36,761 bases of DNA from CAVUXJ01 sp963814975 (GCA_963814975.1 CAWFFB010000033.1:1-36761); one strand, 5' to 3'. Shown: positions 11,538-20,637, numbered from the stretch's first letter. Notes: generated by a model not told the origin, from the sequence alone. Translations and numbers: made by a program.

Positions 11538-11543
11538 ATTATA
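11538..11543 (-). promoter_or_regulatory. -10 box close to the second kinase start
   Basis: TATAATCCAG on the minus strand, identical to that before the paralog at 4078. The leader to the TTG at 11519 would be about 12 bases, and no Shine-Dalgarno is seen in it. Confidence 0.45.
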
Positions 11544-12027
11544 TGCCCAGGCTCGTAGTGAGTGTCCGCGAATTGCGCCAGTGAGCCGCTTTCCCCCGAT
11601 CAGTCGCCCTTGATTAGCCGCGACGGGCCACGAGGTCCAGCGCCTCACACGGGTATGTCGCCGCGTCTGGGCTCCTGTTGAAAGGCCCGTCCCAGCTCGC
11701 GCGACTCGTTAGGGCTCCTCCTGGGAGATTCACTGCCTGGGGTAACGGGGGGGATACTTGGTTGATCAAGCAATCGAAGGTGCCAACCAATCAGCCGTTT
11801 TGCGGCGAGGGGTCTCCGCCATTTTCGGTGACACGCATTTTTGGCCGCCCGCAGCCGGCCAGCCAGCAGCGCCGCGATGTGGGCCCCGTCCGCCTCCGCC
11901 CGCACGACGCCCGGTGGTGCAGACCGCCCCATTCCTTTCCCTTCGCCGCCCAGCCTGCACAACAGCCACGCCCGGCTGTGCGTCGATTCGAGCCCGCCGC
12001 CGCTCGACGTGCGGGACCCGGCGACGC
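11544..12027. other. Low-coding spacer
   Basis: About 480 bases without a credible gene. Open frames on both strands lack any family resemblance. No repeat or RNA gene seen. Confidence 0.4.
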
Positions 12028-12331
12028 CTATTCGACGATCGAGAAGATTTCACGATGGCCTGACTCGACAAGCGGCGCCACCTTCTGATAATTCGCCTGC
12101 CACTCCTTGTCGCCGAAGAGCCGGGGCACGTTACTTTCAAAGGTCGCGAGGTCGGGCACCGTCAATTCCAGGACCAGCGTGTAGAACGGGCCTGTGACAT
12201 CGGTGAGACGCGGTGGAATACTCCAGACCAGACATCACTCGCTTTTGAATGGCGATGCCTTCCTTCATGAGAGCGACTGCTTCACGGGCCTTTCCAAACT
12301 TCAACTGGAACACGTTGCGGATCACAATCAT
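12028..12331 (-). CDS. Dabb/NIPSNAP-like ferredoxin-fold small protein
   Basis: About 100 residues. Starts MIVIRNVFQLKFGKAREAV with AGAGGAG about 6 bases ahead of the ATG, and ends REIFSIVE before TAG at 12028-12030. The pattern (N-terminal strand MIVIRNVFQLK, helix GKAREAVALMKEG, then VTGPFYTLVLELTVPDLATFE) fits the small dimeric alpha+beta barrel proteins grouped as NIPSNAP or Dabb-like. One base shift near 12,210 splits it. No operon partner is visible. Members of these folds include monooxygenases and proteins of unknown role, so no reaction is assigned. Confidence 0.65.
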
Positions 12332-12717
12332 GACGGCTCCTCTTTTTGGCGCATTCGCCGTCAGAACCTTATCCGGAGTGTGGTGGACACCACAAGAGCT
12401 GAGTGCGCCTGTTCCGGACACTAACGAAGGTCGTCTCCCTCTGGCGACCGATAGGACGCGGAGCCGGGGACAGGGGCGACTTTCCTTCTTGCCCCGTTCC
12501 GTTTCCGCACAATGCCTTCCCGGGGCGAGTCCCCCTTCAGGCCCCTCGTAGGCCGGACGACGTGCATTGTTGTTCACAAACCGCCACCCTGTCGGAGCTG
12601 CAGATCGGTTTCATCGCCCGCTCGGAACACCCTGCAGTTCACGACGCATCTGTTCGAGGGCCCGTCCCCGCGCGCGAGACACCTCAGGGGTCCTCGTGGA
12701 GACCCACCCCGGCTCGC
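12332..12717. other. Low-coding spacer next to a recombinase relic
   Basis: No gene recognised. The minus-strand frame open from the recombinase relic runs on past its natural end here without family sequence. Confidence 0.4.
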
Positions 12718-12865
12718 TCTGAGCCGCCCTTCGGCCGGGACATTCTCGGTAAACAAGTTCGCGTCGCGAATGTAGTGCCGCACCATGATGACCGAGCGGT
12801 GGCCGGTTTGCGCCGTGATCGATCGGTTCGACTCGCGTGCGTGCGTGCCGCCTGCTGAGGTAGCT
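12718..12865 (-). pseudogene. C-terminal remnant of a tyrosine recombinase
   Basis: The minus strand reads RSITAQTGHRSVIMVRHYIR, followed by DANLFTENVPAEGRL. This is the C-terminal active site of phage-type integrases: the TGHRS histidine and arginine block, then the RHYIR tyrosine nucleophile and the LFTENVPA tail typical of the family. Upstream, AARTHASRTD may be the worn helix before it, but the HxxR box and the N-terminal half are not found in any frame. It is a relic of an earlier integration event just left of the present element. Confidence 0.65.
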
Positions 12866-12919
12866 TCCTTCCCTCGATCGTTGTCGCGCCTGAGCCAATA
12901 GACCCATCAGCCGGCTTCA

Positions 12920-13640
12920 AACCCCGTGCCCCTGGTAGCTCCAGCTTTGCGATCCGTAAATTACTGCCGCAACACCGCCAGCAGTAACGGTCAGAGAGGA
13001 ACGCAAACACATCGCGAACGGCGGCGGGTGAGGCGGAAAAGGGAGAAGCAGGAGTTTGCGACGGTCGATTCGGCTCCGAGTGGTGCAAATCGAGCGACGC
13101 GGTGCGAGCCGGGAAATGAACAGTGCACAGCTCCGACAATCCATGCGTTCCGACTCAGAGAAACGCTCGCCTGGCATCGTAGCGAGCCCGCGCCGCCTGG
13201 CGGCGTTCCCTCCGCCTCTCGACCGTCGTCGAGTAGGCAACGGGCCGAGCCACGCGAGACGCCAGACGGCTTGTAGCTCCAAGACTGGCTCTCGTAGCTG
13301 AATCCCCAACAGCGCCGGCAGCGAGGCGGGAGTCCCATGAACGGGACGTAGAGGCGCGTCGCCCTCCGCTCACAAGCCGCACACCGGAAGAACAGCCGTC
13401 CGCGTCGCCAAACCGCGTTTGGCAGCACCTCGGCTCTGATGTCCCAGGACTGGCCCGAGCCGGGTGTCGGCGTCCACGAGAGCATCGCTCGCCAGCCGGG
13501 GCGAATGTCTGCCGCCGCAGGTCAACTGCCCGTAGACGATCTCGGCGCCGAGAATCGCTTCGCACTGGCCGACGTGCACGCGGCGTCGCCACACCGCCGT
13601 TCCTCCTCGTCGCCTTGCCCGCGCGAGTTTTCCCAATGCC
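12920..13640 (-). pseudogene. Decayed zinc-ribbon protein, with a second partial copy
   Basis: The minus strand at about 13404-13254 encodes LFFRCAACERRATRLY, then PRCRRCWGFSYESQ. The two CxxC pairs, a tyrosine-ended strand between them and the final Y-x-SQ box match a common family of small hypothetical zinc-ribbon proteins found near mobile genes. The upstream half is present only as frame-hopping fragments to about 13640. Near 12925-12985 a second stretch shares much of the DNA of the 3' end (ending CTGGAGCTAC), with CWRCCG in one frame, and looks like a partial duplicate. No intact frame remains. Function unknown. Confidence 0.45.
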
Positions 13641-13903
13641 AATCACGAGGCCGGTCCAGCCACCAGATCCGCGCCGAAGAGCAGGAGCAGGTCCATGCGA
13701 CGGCCCGCCGCTCGCGCCGTCCCTCACGGTCTCATTCCGGTACCGAAATCAACGGTCGTCGAATCGGCTGCTGCGCCGCTCCACCTGACGGCGTTACACT
13801 ACGACCTCGCCGCCGCCCTGGCCTGATCAGTCGGGGTAAAAGGCCCGTCCCTCGCGGGCCGGCGGCGACTCGTCTTCTCGAGGGGCATCGCGACGAGGGC
13901 TCG
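13641..13903. other. Spacer at the left side of the integrative element
   Basis: No gene seen. GGCCCG and CGGGCC at about 13843-13861 form a GC-rich 6-bp hairpin with no T-run. Confidence 0.35.
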
Positions 13904-14715
13904 ATGGCCGCAAGTGATGACGACTCCCCTGAAAGGCCTCACACCCCTGAGGAGCGGCTCTCCGGAAGCGAAATCCGTTTCCGACCAATGATCCCGGTCA
14001 TGCCAAGTGGCTCCGCGTTGTGCGACAGGTCCTTGAGGCCGACGAACAACTCAAAGCGCACCTTCTGCTGACGCCACCGGGCGATAATTTTGCTGAATGG
14101 CTGACAGACTTCGTTAAAGGACGTTTTGACATCGGGGCGAAGGTGCTCACGTCGGAGGTGGGTAATTACGATCAGGTCGGTCGCTGCGTTGAATCGCTGC
14201 GCGAACTAGACAAAAGTCTTCAAGCCTGGATCAATCGCTCCTCCCTCCCCTCGTGGGTTGATAAGGACGAAGTGCTTGCCGAGATTAAGCTGCGCGTTCT
14301 CCAACGAACCGCCCATTGGTCCGCAGAGGCGTGGAGGCACGCCCGGGAAGCTGAAGAGCGGAAGCACCCCGCCGGAGGTACGCCAGTTGCAGAAACCAGA
14401 ACCATCGAGGCCGAAACCGAGGCGCCGCCTCAGAGGAATAGTAAGAATGAGTCCGACGCTCCACATACACCCGTAGCAAGGACCGGCGGAAGGGCCGACG
14501 GTGAATCGCAAGTATCGCCTTCCAACCTCGCTAACTGGCTCGAGCAGGCGCTCAGTGAACGAATGTGGACTCCTAAGGACCTCGAGAAAAAGAAGGGACC
14601 GAGTGACAAAACGACGCGGCGGATTCTGGCCGGCGGCACGGGCGTGGAGAAATCCACTCGTGAGAAACTCGCGCGGGCTTTGAAGGTGCCACTCTTGGAC
14701 GTGCCGGAGCGTTAG
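13904..14715 (+). CDS. Hypothetical protein with C-terminal HTH-like region
   Basis: About 270 codons if a one-base shift near 13,980 is repaired. The ATG-led first part (MAASDDDSPERPHTPEERLS) joins NDPGHAKWLRVVRQVLEADE in the next frame. The unbroken remainder starts at the latest at a GTG at 14020. The middle is helical (TDFVKGRFDIG; LRELDKSLQAWINRS), followed by a Pro/Glu/Thr-rich linker of about 50 residues. The last 60 residues (LANWLEQALSERMWTPKDLE, then STREKLARALKVPLLDVPER) look like a XRE-style helix-turn-helix. It resembles an element-borne regulator or repressor with an unknown N-terminal domain. It precedes a separate regulator at 14841. Confidence 0.6.
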
Positions 14716-14742
14716 GCGTCGTCACAGCACGGAGGATTCCAA

Positions 14743-14812
14743 CTTTTCCATCTTTTCCGCCCGCGCCTTCCAGCCTTTCCGCCTTTTCCCCGCGCCTTCC
14801 CCCTTTCCCGTC
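14743..14812 (+). repeat. Pyrimidine tract of CTTTTCC-like units
   Basis: Seventy bases almost free of purines, built of imperfect units such as CTTTTCCAT, CTTTTCCGC, CCTTTCCGC and CTTTTCCCC, twice interrupted by CGCGCCTTCC. It lies between two regulator genes in the integrative element. Iteron-like arrangement; it could be a replication or regulator-binding site. Confidence 0.6.
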
Positions 14813-14820
14813 GGGCCTCT

Positions 14821-14840
14821 GTAAAACTCGAGGTATTTAC
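14821..14840 (+). promoter_or_regulatory. Palindromic operator before the XRE gene
   Basis: GTAAA-N10-TTTAC ends exactly before the ATG at 14841, with CTCGAG inside. The two 5-bp half sites spaced by 10 suit a dimeric HTH regulator. Autoregulation by the gene that follows is inferred. Confidence 0.45.
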
Positions 14841-15116
14841 ATGAGCAATGTTTCGTTTGTGCATTGCGAATCCGGAGGGTTTGTGCTGCGAGTCAGAGTA
14901 CGAGCGCCAGCGTCGTGGTTGGAGTCAGGTCGTTGAAGCGTTTCATGCCGGCATTCCGCCGTCGGACATCAGCCGGATCGAAACCGGTCGGCTTCGGCCG
15001 TATCCGTCACAGCTTCAGCGACTCGCCGCGGTATCGAAGTAAATCAGGACGAGCTGTTGCAGGACGTCTCGGAGGCGCACTTGGCGGAGTCGCCGTCGGT
15101 CGCTGGAGCCGCATAA
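14841..15116 (+). CDS. XRE-family transcriptional regulator (frame broken)
   Basis: About 92 residues after repair of two shifts. The ATG at 14841 leads MSNVSFVHCESGGFVLRVR; the next frame gives EYERQRRGWSQVVEAFHAGI and PPSDISRIETGRLRPYPSQL; a shift near 15,037 gives VNQDELLQDVSEAHLAESPS and the stop at 15114-15116. The RRGWSQ...IPPSDISRIETGR pattern is a phage-repressor-like helix-turn-helix whose recognition helix is SDISRIETG. It directly follows a GTAAA/TTTAC palindrome, consistent with self-repression and with control of the genes downstream to the integrase. Confidence 0.72.
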
Positions 15117-15180
15117 GTGTGAGCCGGCCGCCGGGAGACAGCGGACACGGGCTCGAGTTCATCGCATGGAGGTGCGACGT

Positions 15181-15435
15181 ATGGATGGTAGCAAATCCGA
15201 CGCAGACGCCGCGGCCGTTGCACTGCTGGTGCGCGCGCGCAATCAGCTCTGGGACTACGACATTGTGGAACAGGACGCCCGTGCGGTTGTGCGCGACGAC
15301 CTGCTGCGCGGCGCCCGTGCGGCCCTCCGCGCCGTGAAGTGCGAGCGGGATCGCGCCGCGCGTATGGCGCGTCTGATCGACGCGCTGGATGAAGGCGCGG
15401 TCCACCGGCGTAGAGCTCGAAAATTCTCACGATGA
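15181..15435 (+). CDS. Hypothetical small helical protein
   Basis: 84 residues from the ATG at 15181, which has GGAGG about 8 bases upstream; an ATG at 15166 in the same frame lacks such a site. Sequence is Ala/Arg/Asp-rich and helical (LLVRARNQLWDYDIVEQDAR, then RAARMARLIDALDEG). No known motif. Its stop overlaps the start of the next tiny frame, placing it in the element's co-transcribed chain that leads to the primase. Function unknown. Confidence 0.5.
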   Translation: MDGSKSDADAAAVALLVRARNQLWDYDIVEQDARAVVRDDLLRGARAALRAVKCERDRAARMARLIDALDEGAVHRRRARKFSR

Positions 15436-15500
15436 CGACCCATGCATGTGAGAGCCCGACGGCGTCCGACGCCCAACTGTCGGACGGTGGGACGTCCTAA
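15432..15500 (+). CDS. 22-residue mini-gene, coupled on both sides
   Basis: MTTHACESPTASDAQLSDGG followed by TS and a stop. ATGA overlap joins it to the gene before (stop 15433-15435), and TAATG joins it to the primase start at 15500. Position, not composition, is the argument; it may be a real peptide or just a coupling leader. Confidence 0.35.
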   Translation: MTTHACESPTASDAQLSDGGTS

Positions 15501-17160
15501 TGACAATGATCGATAAGGAGGCCGTCCGGGCGGCTAATCGCCTCGAGGAGGTCATTCCGGACCTCACGGGCAAGCCGCTCTCACGCAAAGGCGGACGCGA
15601 TTTGCTAGGCGGTGTCCCTTTCACAAAGGGGGGGAAGCCCATCCGTCCATGCGGATAAACTCCAGAAACAACTGTGGCGCTGTGATCCCTGCAACATCGG
15701 CGGCGATGTGTTCGGGTTCGTCGAACGGTTTCGACATGTCGATTTCAAAGCGGCGCTCGCCTGGCTGGCGGATCGGGCGGGTCTTCTCAATGGGAACGGG
15801 CACACGCCGAAACCGCTCAGTCCGAAACCGACGATTGTCCAAACCTATGATTACACCGACGAAGCGGGGACGCTGCTCTATCAAGCCGTGCGTTACGAGC
15901 CGAAGGATTTCTGTCAGCGTCGGCCGGGTGGTCTCGGTAGTTGGATTTGGAACATGGACCGCGTGCGGCATGTGACCGTATCGCCTGCATAACTTGATAG
16001 GAAAGTCGGCATGTCTGGTGGTCGAAGGCGAAAAGGATACGGACCGGCTGTGGGCTATCGGGCCTCCCGGCGACCTGCAACGTCGGCGGGGCGGGCAAGT
16101 GGGACGACGAGTATTCGCGCGAGTTGAAGGCCGCGGGTGTCGAGCGCGTCGTAGTCATTCCTGATAACGACGATGTTGGTCGACTGCACGCCGAGGCCGT
16201 CGCGCGCAGCTGTCACAAGGCCGGGCTTACGGTGCGCGTGCTGACGTTGCCGGACCTCCCCGCGAAGGGCGACATCAGCGACTATCTGGCGACACATACC
16301 AAGGATGATTTGCGCGCGCTGCTCGTGACGCTGGCAGGTAGCGCGCCGTACGTGCCGGCAGCGATCGTCGAGCAGCCAGCGACCGCGGGTACCGGGCCCG
16401 CTGCCGGTCGTAACAAAAAACCCAAGGACACAAAGGGCCGCGGGCTGAAGCTCGATGACCCAGACCCGTGGCCCGACCCGGTGTCGGGCGAGCAACTGCT
16501 CACGGACCTGGCGACGCTGCTGATGGCGTTCGTCGTCTTCGTCGATCCCACGCACGCGGACGGGCTGGCGCTCTGGATCGTCCACACGTTCGCAATGGAC
16601 GCTTGGTGGATTTCGCCGCTCGCCGTCGTCAACAGTCCGACGCTGCGATGCGGGAAGTCGACCGCGCTCCAGCTCGTCGCGCACCTGGCGAGCCGGGCGC
16701 TCCCCGCCTCGAACATCAGTCCGGCGGCGCTCTTTCGCGCGATCGAACGCTATCAGCCGACGCTGATGCTCGATGAGGCCGAAACGTTGCTGAAGCACAA
16801 CGAGGAGCTGCGCGGGCTCGTGAACGCCGGCCATACCCGGAAGACGGCGGTCGTGATTCGGACCGTCGGCGAGCAACACGAGCCGTCGGTGTTCTCGACG
16901 TGGTGCCCGAAGTTCATCGCCTTGATCGGCCGCTTGCCCGCCACGTTGATGGATCGGGCGCTGGTGATTCCGATGCGGCGGAAGATGTCCAGCGAACATG
17001 TCGAACGGTTGCGGCTCGATCGCCTCGATGCGCGCTGCCTCCCGCTGCGACGGCGGATGGTGCGGTGGGTGGCCGACCAGGCAAGTGCCCTGCGCGAGGC
17101 GGACCCGAATGTGCCAGCGAACCTGGACGATCGCGCGGCGGACAACTGGCGCCCCGCCTA
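15500..17160 (+). pseudogene. Primase-helicase, 5' part (CHC2, Toprim, DUF3631), cut by an IS
   Basis: Replication protein of the mobile element. Starts MTMIDKEAVRAANRLEEVIP at 15500. A CHC2 zinc finger follows, CPFHKGGKP then WRCDPCNIGGDVFGFV. Later come a Toprim-like core (VVEGEKDTDRLW, CNVGGAGKW, VVVIPDNDDVGRLHA) and a DUF3631 ATPase domain with SPTLRCGKSTAL as Walker A and PTLMLDEAET as Walker B. It ends at DDRAADNWRP, where the insertion sequence begins; the matching LAIADAAG resumes at 18171. Frame shifts near 15,610, 15,980 and 16,065 are probably sequence errors, but the IS is a real break. DUF3631 proteins prime and unwind DNA in phage-like and satellite elements. Without IS removal the protein lacks its C-terminus. 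Confidence 0.8.
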
Positions 17161-18170
17161 GAGCGTTTTCCGATTGTACGTGGTACGGCAGTCATGGTAC
17201 TTCTCTCGCGGGGAGGGAGGAATGGCGCCGTATTCGATGGACTTGCGCACGCGGGTGTTGGCGGATTGTGACGCGGGATTGGCGGCCAAAGAGGTCGCGG
17301 CCAAGTTTCGGGTGAGCCGTTCGTGGGTCAATCGCCTGGTGCAGCGGCGTCGCGAGACCGGCGAAGTCGGGCCACGGCCACAGCAAGTATTTAAGAAGCA
17401 AGCGTTCGCCGGCCAAGAGGATCGACTGCGCACGTTGGTGGACGCCCAGCCCGATCGGACGCTGGCGGAACTCCGCGAGGCGTTACACAGTTCGGCCAGC
17501 CTGTCGTCGGTCTGGCGCGCCTTGGACCGACTTCGCTTGACGGTCAAAAAAAACGGTCCACGCCGACGAACAACGCCGGCCCGACGTCGTGGCTGAGCGT
17601 CGCCAATGGCGCGAGTGGCAGCCGCTCCGCGATATGCGGCATTACGTCTTTCTCGATGAATGCGGCGTTACCACCGATCTGTTACGTCGCTATGGCCGGA
17701 GCCCCCGTGGGACGCGACTGCGGGATCACACGCCCTGTAGTCACTGGCAGACGCACACGGTGATCGCCGCGCTCCGCCTCGAGGGTCTCGACGCACCGGC
17801 CGTGTTCGACGGGCCCATCGATAGTCCGAGTTTCCTGGCCTATATCGAACAAGTGCTGGTGCCCACGCTGCGCCCAGGCGACGTCGTCGTGCTCGACAAC
17901 CTCGCGGTCCACAAACAGCCCGAGGTCCGGGCCGCGATCGAGCAGGCGGGGGCGCACATTCGGTTTCTCCCGCCCTACAGTCCTGACTTCAATCCGATCG
18001 AGCTGGCGTTTGCCAAATTGAAAGCATTCTTACGCGCCGCGCGCCCGCGTAGCTACGAGCAGGTCTGCGGCCTGATCGCGATGGCGCTCGACCTCTTCAC
18101 GGCCGACGAATGCGCAAATTACGCCCGGCATTGCGGCTACCGTGTTGCTACGTCGTAATGGAAAACGCTC
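17161..18170 (+). mobile_element. IS630-family insertion sequence, complete
   Basis: 1,010 bp. Perfect 11-bp terminal inverted repeats, GAGCGTTTTCC (17161-17171) and GGAAAACGCTC (18160-18170), with weaker matching beyond. It is flanked by TA on both sides (17159-17160 and 18171-18172), the target duplication of the IS630/Tc1/mariner superfamily. It carries two transposase frames and interrupts the DUF3631 primase gene of the host element in the same orientation. Both ends and both frames look intact, so it may be recent and active. Confidence 0.92.
17222..18158 (+). CDS. IS630 transposase, two frames joined at an A8 slip site
   Basis: Frame A (17222-17596) starts MAPYSMDLRTRVL with GGAGGGAGG just upstream. 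It has the double HTH DNA-binding half (EVAAKFRVSRSWVNRLVQRR). Frame B (17589-18158 as an open frame) has the catalytic half with DDE residues: FLDECGVTTD, VVLDNLAVHK, and a final glutamate in PDFNPIELAFAKLK. Continuity KTVHADEQRRPDV in frame B begins right at eight A's (17546-17553), so the fusion needs a +1 (or -2) slip there. IS630 relatives often use such sites; a sequencing error in the A-run is the alternative. Joined length about 310 residues. Confidence 0.88.
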
Positions 18171-18784
18171 TAGCCATCGCCGATGCGGCCGGGCCGACAT
18201 GGGCCCATCGGGCGCGTCAGGCCGCCCGGCAACTAAGTGGCCTGCGAGAGACGGACGATGCGTCGGCGCTCGCGCTGTTGCGGGATACGCGCGCGGTGTT
18301 CGACAGCCTAGGGGAGGCCGTCACGGAGGTCACAAGCACCCAGATCGTCGCGGAGTTGAACAAGATGGAGGATCGGCCGTGGCCGGACCAGCGGCACGGG
18401 AAGGGCATCACGCCCGCGTGGTTCGCCTCCCGAATGAAGGAGTTCGGTGTCGTGCCAGGCGGTCCCTATTGGTTTGTCGTGAACGGGGAACGGAAGCAAC
18501 TTCGCGGCTACCGTCGAGCGGCCTTCGCCGATGCCTGGAATCGCTATCTTGAGGGGTCGCAGACCGTAACGTGTAACAACGTCAATAACGACGGGCCCAA
18601 TGTGCCATTTCAGGGTGTAACGGACGATCACGAGCGTTACACCTTGAAAACGGCTATTTCGCCAATAACGACGGTCTCTTGTGACGGTGTGACGGCTTCA
18701 CCGCCAGAAGCGGGGAACGACGCGGCAAGCGAGCATCCGACGCCGAGCCGAAGGGAATCCTCACGCGAGCAGGCCCGGATATGA
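18171..18784 (+). pseudogene. Primase-helicase, 3' part after the IS
   Basis: Continues the DUF3631 domain: AIADAAGPTWAHRARQAARQ, then helices and GITPAWFASRMKEFGVVPGG, the C-terminal winged-helix-like region of DUF3631 proteins. The tail is Ser/Thr-rich and ends SSREQARI. The stop at 18782-18784 overlaps the next start (ATGA). It has no start of its own; an open frame from 18110 begins inside the IS and would add IS codons. Confidence 0.75.
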
Positions 18785-19176
18785 CGGCCCGCGAGCTGCT
18801 TCAGACGTGCCGGCAAGCGGGCATCGTCCTGGCCGCCGATGGCGAGCACATCAACGTCGATGCGCCGGTTGGCGTCTTGACGCCGGAACTGCGCGGCGAA
18901 CTCGCGCGATGTAAGGCGGGCCTGCTGGTCCTCCTGGCGCCCGCGACGGAGTTCGTCTCTCTCCGGGGCGGCTTGACGGTGCCGATGGCGGCCGTCCGGC
19001 TGGCGCTCGACCTGGAGAGCCGCGGTTTCAGGCTGGCCCTCGACGCTTACGAGCAGTTCACGATCGAGCCGACGGCATCGCTGACCCAGGCGGACCTGGC
19101 CGCCATTCGTCGGTGGCGGCTGCACTTGGGGGCGATCGTCGGCTACGATGCGCGCGCGCATGAGAGCCTGCAATGA
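18781..19176 (+). CDS. TubC_N docking-domain-like protein
   Basis: 131 residues. The first 55 (ARELLQTCRQAGIVLAADGE, INVDAPVGVLTPELRGELAR, KAGLLVLL) match the pattern of the TubC N-terminal docking domain: helix, a 'DG...v.aP.G.LtpeLr..l...K..Ll' core, helix. That domain is best known from NRPS/PKS assembly lines but also occurs as a lone small gene beside primases in mobile elements, as here. The remainder holds a second helical segment with no recognised motif. Starts by ATGA overlap with the primase and ends by ATGA overlap with the next gene, so all three are translationally coupled. Role in the element unknown. Confidence 0.65.
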   Translation: MTARELLQTCRQAGIVLAADGEHINVDAPVGVLTPELRGELARCKAGLLVLLAPATEFVSLRGGLTVPMAAVRLALDLESRGFRLALDAYEQFTIEPTASLTQADLAAIRRWRLHLGAIVGYDARAHESLQ

Positions 19177-19403
19177 ATCTCCCTCGGCTGCCCTCCGGCG
19201 ACGCGCAAACGCCGTCTGCGCCGCGACTCCTCTCCGCGCAGACGGCTGCGAAATACCTGGGAGTGCCGTACACATCGCTGCGCGACTGGGCGCTTCGAGG
19301 CAATTTACCTATCGTGCGTGTTCCGAACTGCCGTCGAATGTGGTTTGATCGTCGCGATCTGGATCAGGCCGTGGAGGCGTGGAAAGAGCGCATGATCGGC
19401 TGA
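19173..19403 (+). CDS. Excisionase/AlpA-like HTH protein
   Basis: 76 residues. The core LLSAQTAAKYLGVPYTSLRD, WALRGNLPIVRVPNCRRMWF, DRRDLDQAVEAW is a MerR/AlpA-type winged helix found in excisionases. It lies directly before the integrase, the usual place for a recombination directionality factor. Function as Xis or as an activator of the integrase is inferred from fold and position. ATGA overlap with the upstream gene. Confidence 0.75.
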   Translation: MNLPRLPSGDAQTPSAPRLLSAQTAAKYLGVPYTSLRDWALRGNLPIVRVPNCRRMWFDRRDLDQAVEAWKERMIG

Positions 19404-19447
19404 CCAGATAGAATCCCGTCGCGTGAGGAAACGTGCGAGGAAGGCCG

Positions 19448-20637
19448 ATGGGGCAGATTCGTAAACGGGGCGCTGTCTACTGGATTCGGCTACTACCGAC
19501 ACGGTCGGCGGCACGAAGAGAGTGCGCGCACGGACAAGTGGGAAGAGGCGCGCGATTTGCTTCGGCAACGCGAGGGCGACGTCGCTAAGGGCGTGCCGAT
19601 GTCCGCGAAAGTCGGGCAGATTGCGGTTCGAGGAGGCGGCACAGGACATGGTGACCGACTACCTGGTCAACAGGAAGAGGTCACACGACAACCTGAAGAA
19701 CACCATCATCGACGGCGCGCTCGAGCCGTGGTTCCGGGGGCGGCGCATGGCCTCGCTGACGACGGCCGACATGCGCGCCTACGTCGCGCAGCGGCAGGAG
19801 AACGGCTACGCGAACGCGACGATCAACCGGGAACTGTCCGCGCATCAAGCGGATGTTCACGCTGGCGATTCAGGCGGGGAAGCTCCTGCAACGGCCGCAT
19901 ATCCCGATGCTCGCGGAACACAACGTCCGGAAGGGATTCTTCGAGCGCGCGCAATTCGAGGCCGTGCGCAACCGGCTGCCGCCGACATATCAGGCGCTCG
20001 TCACCCTGGCCTACTACACCGGCTGGCGCGTCAACAGCGAGATCCTGACGCTCGAGTGGCACCAGATCGACCGCGCCGCGGGCGTCATTCGCCTGGACCC
20101 AGGCACCACGAAGAACGACGGCGGGCGCACGTTCAAGTACGCCGCGCTCGATGAACTGAGTGGCCGCCGTGGAGGGCCTGTGGGCCCGCCACGAGGCGCT
20201 TGCGCAGCAGGGCATCATCACGCCGCTCGTGTTCTGTCGTCGCCAGGGGCAGGCGATCACGCACGTTCTGGAAGCGATGGAGGACGGCGTGCGACGGCGC
20301 CGGTTGTCCGGGCCGCATCCCGCATGACTTCCGACGCACCGCTGTGCGGAACCTGAATCGCGCGGGCGTGACGGAAACCGTGGCGATGAAGATCACCGGG
20401 CACAAGACCCGGAGCGTGTTCGATCGCTACGACATCACGAGCGAAGAGGATTTGGCGGAGGCGTCGCGGAAGCTTCAGACGCTCGCGGGGACAATCGCGG
20501 GGACAAATGCGAAAACGGACGCCGAGGCCCTGAAAAGCAGCCTCGCCAACTCTGTGAAGGGAAAAGGGTTAGTGGTGGCGAGGGCCAGAATCGAACTGGC
20601 GACACTACGATTTTCAGTCGTATGCTCTACCAACTGA
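19448..20637 (+). CDS. Tyrosine recombinase / phage-type integrase (frame broken)
   Basis: Starts MGQIRKRGAVYWIRYYRHGR after a one-base repair near 19,490. An N-terminal SAM-like DNA-binding domain follows (DNLKNTIIDGALEPWFRGRR ... ATINRELS). The catalytic domain shows all key residues: arginine in AYYTGWRVNSEIL, HDFRRTAVRN (HxxR), GHKTRSVFDRY with histidine and the tyrosine nucleophile. Breaks fall near 19,490, 19,615, 19,845, 20,155 and 20,295. The last 22 codons read antisense through the tRNA-Phe gene before the stop at 20637. About 390 residues in all, normal for the family. It integrates and excises the element at this tRNA gene. Confidence 0.85.

Noticed and set aside
13843..13861. Terminator at the left of the element
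   Set aside because: The hairpin is GC-rich but no T-run follows on either strand.
13439..13903. Plus-strand frame leading into the 13904 gene
   Set aside because: It is opposite the zinc-ribbon relic and has no family sequence; the ATG at 13904 gives a more credible start.
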